Positions 7,180 through 13,231 of a stretch of 22,534 nt of DNA are shown in pieces. The DNA is taken from the NCBI GenBank assembly GCA_001412365.1, contig LKUE01000212.1, forward strand, positions 1 through 22,534, written 5' to 3'. Made by a program: the position numbers and the translations under genes. Position 1 is the stretch's first letter, and each line of letters opens with the position of its first letter. A model generated the notes under the pieces. That model was not told the origin of the DNA, searched no databases, and was given only the letters and a program-made list of their open reading frames with translations. The DNA is from Desulfuromonas sp. SDB. GTDB taxonomy: Bacteria; SDB-A.

Positions 7180-8181
7180 ATTTATACCCTGGGCATTGAA
7201 ACCTCCTGCGATGACACTGCAGTAGCTCTTTTACTGGATGAAAAAGTTATTTTTCACCAAAAAAAAGTTCAACTAATACATACTAATTTTGGAGGAGTTG
7301 TCCCTGAACTGGCCAGCCGTGAACATCTAGCTTATGTACAGAAGTTGATTGATCAGTTAATTAATGATTCAGGGATATCTGTTGAAACTATTAATTTAAT
7401 AAGCGCCACTAGAGGCCCGGGTTTAATTGGATCGCTGTTGGTAGGATATACTTATGCAAAAACCCTCGCCTACCAGTTAAAAATTCCATTAATGGGAATT
7501 AACCACCTGGAAGGGCATATTTATGCGGGGATTATGAATAATACTGATTTGCAGTTTCCCTTTCTAGCCCTTATTATTTCCGGAGGTAATACTTTATTGT
7601 TGGAAGTTCGGGATCACGGATGCTACAAGTATTTAGGACAAACCAGAGACGATGCAGCAGGAGAAGCGATTGATAAGGTGGGAACAATGTTAAACTTAAG
7701 TTATCCCGCCGGACCATCCATGGAAAAACTTGCCAGGGAAGGAAATCCAGGTATGTTTAAATTTCCGGTGCCCAATCCTCCCCAATTTGATTTTAGCTAC
7801 TCCGGACTGAAAACAGCAGTGCTGTACAAGCTTAGAGAGATGAATGAAAAACAGATAATTAAGAGCAGAGCTGATATCGCCGCTACTTTTTTAGATAGCT
7901 TGATAAGATCTCTGATTTTGAAATTAGATAAAGCCTGTAAACAATATAATTATACCTCCATATTAATTACAGGGGGAGTGGCAGTAAATTCTATTTTGCA
8001 AAACAAAATCCGCAAAAAATTTACTGCCCGGGGAGTAAAAGTGTTTTTCCCGGAACCCCAATGGTGCGGTGATAATGCAGCAATGATTGCATATTTGGGA
8101 AGATTAAAATACCTCCGGGGTGAATCTCCGGATAAACTAGATCAATCTGCTGATGCTCAATTGAAACTGGATTACTGCTGA
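7180..8181 (+). CDS. tsaD: tRNA N6-adenosine threonylcarbamoyltransferase TsaD, apparent AUU start
   Basis: The gene product transfers threonylcarbamoyl to A37 of ANN-decoding tRNAs, with TsaB/TsaE. From base 7180 the reading frame gives YTLGIETSCDDTAVALL, the conserved TsaD N-terminus. It continues with GVVPELASREH, GPGLIGSLLVGYTYAK, metal ligands in HLEGHIYAG, SGGNT, DDAAGEAIDKVG, FSYSGLKTA, ITGGVAVNS and WCGDNAAMIA. The length from 7180 is 333 residues, normal for the family. The first ATG (7345) would delete the ATPase motif, so the start must be earlier. The only codons available after the ybbR TAA are ATT at 7180 or CTG at 7189. An SD GAGGTGG at 7168-7174 lies 5 bases before ATT, so an AUU start coupled to ybbR is the best reading. 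It converges with deoC and overlaps it by 10 bases. Confidence 0.9.
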   Translation: MYTLGIETSCDDTAVALLLDEKVIFHQKKVQLIHTNFGGVVPELASREHLAYVQKLIDQLINDSGISVETINLISATRGPGLIGSLLVGYTYAKTLAYQLKIPLMGINHLEGHIYAGIMNNTDLQFPFLALIISGGNTLLLEVRDHGCYKYLGQTRDDAAGEAIDKVGTMLNLSYPAGPSMEKLAREGNPGMFKFPVPNPPQFDFSYSGLKTAVLYKLREMNEKQIIKSRADIAATFLDSLIRSLILKLDKACKQYNYTSILITGGVAVNSILQNKIRKKFTARGVKVFFPEPQWCGDNAAMIAYLGRLKYLRGESPDKLDQSADAQLKLDYC

Positions 8182-8948
8182 GATTGATTGGATTCAATTA
8201 ATTTCAATGACGATGAGGTGCCCAGCCTGTCTGCTCCTGCCCTGATAAGCTGCAGGGCAAATTCACCGGTTTTTATTCCCCCGGATGCTTTAATTCCCGG
8301 CTTGTTTTGGTGCTGTTGGCAGTAGTGATTGATCAATGATCTTAATATCCTGACATTTTCAACAGTGGCTCCTGTTCCCAAGAATCCGGTTGATGTTTTT
8401 AAATAATCTGCCCCTGCCAGCAAAGCGATGAATCCACCCTGAATAATTTCTTCAGGTTTCAACAAGGCGGTTTCTAAAATAACTTTGAGGACAGTTTGAG
8501 GATATAAAACGCTTTTTACCGCAGCAATATCCTGGTAAACGTAATTAAAATCTGATTCTTTCAGCTTTCCGATATTTATAACCATATCAATCTCATCGGC
8601 TCCATCGTCTTGGGCATAAGCTGATTCCGTTGCCTTCACCAGTTTTGTAGAACTTCCCAAGGGAAAGGCAATGGTAGTTATAATTTTTACAGATGAGCCG
8701 TTAACAATGTCCCTGAGTAATTTAATCCTGCAGGGAGGAATGCAAACTCCATAGAAGTTATAGTCTAATGCTTGTTTGGCTAAAGTTACGAAATCAAAAT
8801 TTTGTGCCTGGGGTTTGAGTAAAGTGTGCTCGATATGGCGGTTCAATTTAAAATCCCCGGGTAAATCCAGGGAGGGTAGCTTTTTAGAGTTAGCAATGAT
8901 CTTGTTTACAATATCTGGAGATAGTTCAATATTGACATTTAAACTCAT
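8172..8948 (-). CDS. deoC: Deoxyribose-phosphate aldolase
   Basis: A 258-residue class I aldolase that cleaves 2-deoxyribose-5-phosphate to glyceraldehyde-3-phosphate and acetaldehyde in deoxynucleoside salvage. The core begins RHIEHTLLKP near residue 37 and includes YGVCIPPCRIKL, AFPLGSS, DGADEIDMVINIGKLK, the Schiff-base region DYLKTSTGF (Lys near 184) and KASGGIKTGEFALQLIRAGADRLGTSS at the C-terminus. An extra ~35 residues precede the usual start. The ATG at 8948 has a good SD (AGGAG with 6-base spacing), so the extension is likely translated. It is a single gene on the minus strand, convergent with tsaD and divergent from comM. Its glyceraldehyde-3-phosphate product feeds the glycolysis encoded at the left edge. 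Confidence 0.95.
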   Translation of the reverse strand: MSLNVNIELSPDIVNKIIANSKKLPSLDLPGDFKLNRHIEHTLLKPQAQNFDFVTLAKQALDYNFYGVCIPPCRIKLLRDIVNGSSVKIITTIAFPLGSSTKLVKATESAYAQDDGADEIDMVINIGKLKESDFNYVYQDIAAVKSVLYPQTVLKVILETALLKPEEIIQGGFIALLAGADYLKTSTGFLGTGATVENVRILRSLINHYCQQHQNKPGIKASGGIKTGEFALQLIRAGADRLGTSSSLKLIESNQSQQ

Positions 8949-9035
8949 AATTTACTCCTGTTAAAATTTAATATCATGGAATAATATAAGATTAAATGAT
9001 TTTTTTAAATAATTAAGTTAGTATATAAGTTGTCT

Positions 9036-10568
9036 ATGTATGCTGAAGTCTATAGCGGAGTGTTAGCGGGTTTAAAAGCTATTCCCTCCCAGATTGAAGT
9101 GAATCTGATTAAAGCAATACCCTCCTTCTCCATAGTCGGCTTGCCTGATTCAGCAGTTAAAGAAAGTAAAGAACGGGTACAAGCAGCAGTAAGAAATTCA
9201 GGTTATCAATTTCCGCCAAAGAAAATTACAGTAAATTTAGCTCCCGCTGATTTGAAAAAACAAGGAACCTATTTTGACCTGCCCATTGCTACAGCAATTG
9301 TACTAGCTTATCAATCTAAAATTAAAACTTGCCCCAATGTAGCCATGATCGGTGAATTATCTTTAGATGGGCAGTGCAGGTCAGTACTGGGAATTCTGCC
9401 GCTGATAATTGGTTTAAAAGAAAAAGGATTTAACAAATTTGTAATTCCCTTTCCCAATGCAGAAGAAGCAAGTTTAGTTGAAGGAGTAGATATCTATCCG
9501 GTGGAAAATTTAAGTCAGGTTTTATATTTAATTGAAAATAAATTCAATGCTCCCAAATATCAATATGCTTTGATTAAACCGCAGAATGAGGAAGAGGATT
9601 TATTTTATGATTTCTCTGAAGTGAGGGGGCAGCATTTTGCCAGAAGAGCAATGGAAATATCTGCGGCGGGGGGACACAACTTGCTGTTTATGGGACCTCC
9701 GGGGATTGGCAAGAGTATGTTGGCGAAAAGATTTCCAACTATTTTACCGGAACTAACTAATGAAGAAGCAATGGAGACAACGGTTATTTACTCTGTCTCG
9801 GGATTACTTCCCCGGGGCAAGCCCTTGATCAGAAAGAGACCATTTCGTTCTCCCCACCACAGCATTTCTGATATTGCCATGGTAGGGGGAGGGTCTGATC
9901 CAAAGCCAGGGGAGGTCAGTTTAGCTCATAATGGGGTGATGTTTTTAGATGAACTTCCTGAATTTTCCCGAAAAACCCTGGAATCTCTAAGGCAGCCGCT
10001 GGAAGATAAAAAAGTCTGTATTTCCCGGGTTAAAACCAGTATTTGTTATCCTGCAAATTTTACCCTTCTTGCTGCAATGAATCCCTGCCCCTGCGGCTTT
10101 AGAGGGGATCGGAACCATATCTGCGACTGCAGTGAAGGGGAAGTTAAGAGATATTTAAAAAAAATATCTGGTCCTTTGTTAGATAGAATTGACATCCAGG
10201 TAGAACTTCCCGCTTTATCATTTGAGGAAATTGTTGGTTTAAGACCGGGAGAAGCTTCTAAATGTATAAAAAGGAGAGTTAGTGAAGCTCAGAAATTTCA
10301 GATTGAAAGATACCGTGATCAAAAGGGGGTTTACCGAAATTCTGATTTACAAGGTCAGATGGTTCACAAGTTTGTCCAGTTAGATTCATCGGCGGAAGAA
10401 TTTTTAAATAATGCTATTAAAAGACTTACTATAACTGGGCGGGGTTATGAAAAAATTGTAAAGATAGCAAGAACTGTTGCAGATCTGGATAGTTGTTATA
10501 TAATTAAAAGTAGTCATATTGCAGAAGCAATTTCATATAGATTTCTGGACAGAAATTCAATGATATGA
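9036..10568 (+). CDS. comM: ComM/YifB-family AAA+ ATPase (magnesium chelatase-like)
   Basis: A 510-residue protein. The N-terminal ChlI-like domain has MYAEVYSGVLAGLKA at the start and VGLPDSAVKESKERV. The central AAA+ module has Walker A GPPGIGKSM near residue 220, Walker B VMFLDELPEF near 302 and a Cys-rich NPCPCGFRGD...CDC segment near 347-368. A C-terminal Mg-chelatase-type domain follows. ComM homologues are branch-migration helicases aiding integration of DNA in transformation, and they also occur in species not known to be competent. A TTG at 9030 is in frame, but the ATG at 9036 matches the family start (usually M-x-A-x-V-Y-S), so I chose 9036. No SD is evident, and a TATAAG about 7 bases upstream of the ATG suggests a leaderless or very short-leader mRNA. 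Confidence 0.93.
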   Translation: MYAEVYSGVLAGLKAIPSQIEVNLIKAIPSFSIVGLPDSAVKESKERVQAAVRNSGYQFPPKKITVNLAPADLKKQGTYFDLPIATAIVLAYQSKIKTCPNVAMIGELSLDGQCRSVLGILPLIIGLKEKGFNKFVIPFPNAEEASLVEGVDIYPVENLSQVLYLIENKFNAPKYQYALIKPQNEEEDLFYDFSEVRGQHFARRAMEISAAGGHNLLFMGPPGIGKSMLAKRFPTILPELTNEEAMETTVIYSVSGLLPRGKPLIRKRPFRSPHHSISDIAMVGGGSDPKPGEVSLAHNGVMFLDELPEFSRKTLESLRQPLEDKKVCISRVKTSICYPANFTLLAAMNPCPCGFRGDRNHICDCSEGEVKRYLKKISGPLLDRIDIQVELPALSFEEIVGLRPGEASKCIKRRVSEAQKFQIERYRDQKGVYRNSDLQGQMVHKFVQLDSSAEEFLNNAIKRLTITGRGYEKIVKIARTVADLDSCYIIKSSHIAEAISYRFLDRNSMI

Positions 10569-10604
10569 TAATAACTACATATAAAGTAAAATAAAGGGGT
10601 AATC

Positions 10605-11483
10605 ATGATTATTGAGTGTCCTCGATGTAAGACTAGATATAAAGTTGATGAACAAAAAGTTCCGGCAGGCGGAGCCCCCATTGAATGTATTGAATGCGGT
10701 AATATATTCACCATATTCAGAGAGCCCTTGGCTATTAAGATAACTAAGATTGGCAAACAGGAATCGGAAAGTGAATTTCAAAACTTGGGAAAGGAATCTG
10801 CACCACAAAAACCAGAACCCCAACCTGATAAATTTGATACATTTAGTGATTTTGATACATCTGTTATCGGTAAAGAAAAAGAGAGCTATAACCAGGAAAA
10901 AACAAAGAAGGAAAGTGATTTTGAACAAGAAATTTTTTCCAGCTTCAACACATCAACTGATAAAACAACTAAATCAACCAGCGAAGATTTAAATTCCATA
11001 GATGACTTTAGCTTGCCGGGTTTTGAAACTTCAACTGCAGAATCTAAAAAAAGCCAGGATCAGGATTTAAATGAATCTTTATTTGAAAAGAAAAAAGCAC
11101 CTGAACAAAATCCATTTGAAGATATTACCAGTTCCGGGAAAAACTCAAAGCAGCCGGAATATAAGTCAGATGACAATATATTTGAAAAAAAAGAAGATTC
11201 TCGCTCTTTGGAAGATTTCTTCAATATTCCCAAAACTCCCGAAGATAAGGTAAGGGATTTGGCAAATCGGGTAGTTAAAGAACTGAAAATGTATTATCCT
11301 AAAGAAGCAGAAGAAGCAGTTAAAGCAGGTAAAGTTCCTGCTACCTTGTTAAATGAAATTAAAAAAGCATTACAATTTTATCGGTCGGAAGCTATAAAAG
11401 AAGTTGAGTGGGAAAAAGCAATGGTTTATTTCCGGGATGCGATTAATCAGATAATTGGAAATGGCCGAACTTTATTTAGATAA
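10605..11483 (+). CDS. MJ0042-type zinc-ribbon protein with acidic repeat linker
   Basis: A 292-residue, probably cytoplasmic protein. Residues 1-35 form a zinc-ribbon of the MJ0042/CPxC kind: C5-P-R-C8 and C28-I-E-C31 around a YKVDEQKVPAGG loop. Residues ~45-205 are a low-complexity, charged, Asn/Ser/Thr-rich linker carrying recurring short phenylalanine motifs (FDTFSDFDTS, SSFNTST, FETSTAES and two FEKK copies). Residues ~215-292 form a predicted helical domain beginning VRDLANRVVKELKMYYP and ending NGRTLFR, the only well-structured part besides the ribbon. The SD AAGGGG precedes the ATG. It is the first of five tightly spaced genes of poorly known function. MJ0042 ribbons are common in deltaproteobacterial and FCB regulators and adaptors. 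The exact role is unrecognised. Confidence 0.8.
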   Translation: MIIECPRCKTRYKVDEQKVPAGGAPIECIECGNIFTIFREPLAIKITKIGKQESESEFQNLGKESAPQKPEPQPDKFDTFSDFDTSVIGKEKESYNQEKTKKESDFEQEIFSSFNTSTDKTTKSTSEDLNSIDDFSLPGFETSTAESKKSQDQDLNESLFEKKKAPEQNPFEDITSSGKNSKQPEYKSDDNIFEKKEDSRSLEDFFNIPKTPEDKVRDLANRVVKELKMYYPKEAEEAVKAGKVPATLLNEIKKALQFYRSEAIKEVEWEKAMVYFRDAINQIIGNGRTLFR

Positions 11484-11506
11484 TTATTGTAAAGGAGGAA
11501 ATAACA

Positions 11507-12100
11507 GTGAAAAAAATCCGGTTGATGTTGCTATTTATAATTATAGTAATTTTAGTAGCTACTTGCGGTTCAACTTCAGATAACAATCAAAATGAAAGTG
11601 AAAACAACACTGAAACCAGTACATCCGGTTCATATTACATTATAAAATCCTTTTCCAATTCAGGGATGAGCAAAGGAGATATTTTTACTGATTTAGTTTG
11701 GAATGATGCAGACCAGAATGAAGTTTCTTTAATAGGTTTAGGAGCCAACTGTTATGTAATTGACATTTGGGCTACCTGGTGTGGGCCCTGCCGGCAGGAA
11801 ATTCCACATCTCAATGATCTTCAAGACGAATTTGAGGAGCAAGGTTTAGTGGTGGTGGGAATAAGCATTGATGACAATCCTGCAGCCCTGCCTCCATTTA
11901 TTGAAAGTATGAATATTAATTATATGATTCTACAAACCTCAGATAATGAGTTGATAAATATGATTCTTTCTCCGGGGGGAGGAGCAATTCCCCAAACCTA
12001 TATCCTGGACAAGCAGGGCAAGATAATTGAGCATTACGTCGGATATGCGCCATCTATCGGTGAACAAATCCATAATCAAGTGAGTGATTTATTAAAATAA
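11507..12100 (+). CDS. TlpA/ResA-like thioredoxin-fold lipoprotein
   Basis: A 197-residue protein. A lipoprotein signal peptide (basic MKKIR, hydrophobic LMLLFIIIVIL, lipobox VATC with Cys20) is followed by an Asn/Ser/Glu-rich spacer to about residue 45. The thioredoxin domain has the active site W91-C-G-P-C95, the following RQEIPHLNDL helix, VVVGISIDDN, and the cis-Pro loop GAIPQTYILD near 162. Such proteins reduce disulfides on periplasmic targets, for example apocytochrome c, or act in envelope redox maintenance. The start is GTG at 11507 with a strong SD AAAGGAGG. A Thr at -1 of the lipobox is unusual but tolerated. No cytochrome maturation genes are nearby, so the substrate is unknown; the Cys-rich start of the next gene product might be one. 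Confidence 0.9.
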   Translation: MKKIRLMLLFIIIVILVATCGSTSDNNQNESENNTETSTSGSYYIIKSFSNSGMSKGDIFTDLVWNDADQNEVSLIGLGANCYVIDIWATWCGPCRQEIPHLNDLQDEFEEQGLVVVGISIDDNPAALPPFIESMNINYMILQTSDNELINMILSPGGGAIPQTYILDKQGKIIEHYVGYAPSIGEQIHNQVSDLLK

Positions 12101-12105
12101 AAGAC

Positions 12106-12501
12106 ATAAAATTTTTATGGTTATGGATACTGCTCAGTAGTTTCATGTGCTCATGTGGGCAACAGGAGATACAGGAAAGTTTGGAAGAAGTAATGGGAGA
12201 AACTGCTATTGAAACTGTAGATTTGGCTAAGGAAAGAATGGTAAAAAACAACATGAGACTACTGCAGCTGAGTATAGAAGAATTTGCCTTAGAACAGCAG
12301 GGGGGGGGGACTTATCCTAGTTCAATTTCTGAAATTGATTTACCTAATGCCTCCAATCCTTACAGTAATTCTAAGCCTGCATTTGTTGATGGAAGCCCCA
12401 CTGAGCAGGGTCAGGTAGGTTATATTGGTGATGGGAATTCCTATCAGATTTTAGGATATGGGAGTAATTCCTTATTAGATTTTAAACTCAGTAAACCTTA
12501 A
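12106..12501 (+). CDS. Small lipoprotein with pseudopilin-like domain, apparent AUA start
   Basis: From ATG 12145 the product (118 aa) starts inside a signal sequence. The frame is open upstream of that ATG, and reading from ATA at 12106 gives KFLWLWILLSSFMCSCGQQ, a complete lipoprotein signal peptide (lipobox MCSC, Cys17) and a 131-residue precursor. No ATG, GTG or TTG exists in that stretch, so an AUA start (or CTG at 12130) is implied; no clear SD is seen, but the tlpA stop is only 5 bases upstream. The mature part, with NNMRLLQLSIEEFALEQ, GGTYPSS, a short NPYS and GQVGYIGDGNSYQILGYGS, resembles the globular half of type II secretion/type IV pseudopilins, without their prepilin N-terminus. 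A run of 10 G lies inside. The family assignment is tentative. Confidence 0.65.
   Translation: MKFLWLWILLSSFMCSCGQQEIQESLEEVMGETAIETVDLAKERMVKNNMRLLQLSIEEFALEQQGGGTYPSSISEIDLPNASNPYSNSKPAFVDGSPTEQGQVGYIGDGNSYQILGYGSNSLLDFKLSKP
12300..12309 (+). repeat. G10 homopolymer inside the small lipoprotein gene
   Basis: Ten consecutive G residues encode most of QQGGG. With ten Gs the frame is open. Losing one G leads to a stop after about 35 altered codons, and gaining one G gives a stop after three codons (TAG). The tract is exceptional in this AT-rich window and has the form of a slipped-strand contingency tract. Confidence 0.95.
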
Positions 12502-12502
12502 T

Positions 12503-13231
12503 ATGATGATCAGACCCTTGATTAATATTGACCGGAAATCATCGGCATATATATCAGATTACCTGGCTAAGTGCAGTGATCTATTAACTGAATACTTTTT
12601 TAAGTCCAATCCATCGGTTGTATTGTGGTCTTTACAGGGATTGGAAAACAGAATAATTGCGGCGGTAGATGATCTTAGGAAGATAATCTACATACAAGCG
12701 GATAATCCGAAAATAATTGACCTGTTTATGCAGAATTTTGCAAAAGTCAATCCTTTGAATTCTTACCGCATTGATATTCCTGAAAATCTGATTTCCTATT
12801 TAAATTATCATAATATCCCTAAAGATTTTATAGAAGTTTACTCTATATTGCAATATACAGAGGATCTAGCTCCTGGCACTGGACGTCCAGTGGGAACAAC
12901 AAAAATTATCCGAAACAGTAAAGGCATACCCATGGAGGCAATAATTTGCCAAAACAATCAAACTTTGGCCTGTTCTTCAGTGTTTTGGTTATCCGATAAC
13001 GCTGCTGAAATATCCATTGAATGTTTAAACTGCCAGCAAGGGGCTGATTTTTTGATTAATGTTTTATCTGCCCATTCATATGAATTAAACAAAATCGGAA
13101 TTATTCCCATTTACTTAGTGTCTGAAACAAATTTTCATTCGAGGAGACTTGCAGAAAAAGTAGGATTTGTGGATACAGGGAAAAGATTAATTGAAATTAA
13201 TGGCTTTTCTAACTGGAGAACAATATGTTAG
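12503..13231 (+). CDS. GNAT-like acetyltransferase family protein
   Basis: A 242-residue protein, not secreted. The C-terminal ~110 residues resemble a GNAT fold: a strand with QTLACSSVFWLSDNAAEISIECL, then IGIIPIYLVSETNFHSRRLAEKVGFVDTGKRL, matching the GNAT motif in which Asn and Ser precede a helix ending in LAEKxGF. The usual acetyl-CoA pyrophosphate loop (Q/RxxGxG/A) is not clear, so activity is uncertain. The N-terminal half (SNPSVVLWSLQGLENRIIAAVDD, then KIIYIQADNPKIIDLFMQNF) could be a degenerate second GNAT-like unit. It starts with ATG-ATG at 12503/12506, one base after the lipoprotein stop, and overlaps the next gene by 7 bases, so it is within a coupled operon. Its substrate is unknown. 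Confidence 0.7.
   Translation: MMIRPLINIDRKSSAYISDYLAKCSDLLTEYFFKSNPSVVLWSLQGLENRIIAAVDDLRKIIYIQADNPKIIDLFMQNFAKVNPLNSYRIDIPENLISYLNYHNIPKDFIEVYSILQYTEDLAPGTGRPVGTTKIIRNSKGIPMEAIICQNNQTLACSSVFWLSDNAAEISIECLNCQQGADFLINVLSAHSYELNKIGIIPIYLVSETNFHSRRLAEKVGFVDTGKRLIEINGFSNWRTIC

Noticed and set aside
7171-7200. Possible YbbR-TsaD fusion protein through TAA readthrough
   Set aside because: The two genes share one frame, but TsaD needs its free N-terminus near the active site, YbbR lies outside the cytoplasm, and an SD with ideal spacing precedes the ATT. Initiation at ATT is simpler.
7345-8181. tsaD starting at the first ATG
   Set aside because: It would remove the GIETSCDD motif and 55 conserved residues, leaving an inactive protein.
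10575-10928. Open frame opposite the zinc-ribbon gene, minus strand
   Set aside because: It lies antisense to a gene with clear zinc-ligand motifs and an SD; its Phe/Leu-rich translation is the antisense reflection of Lys/Glu-rich codons.
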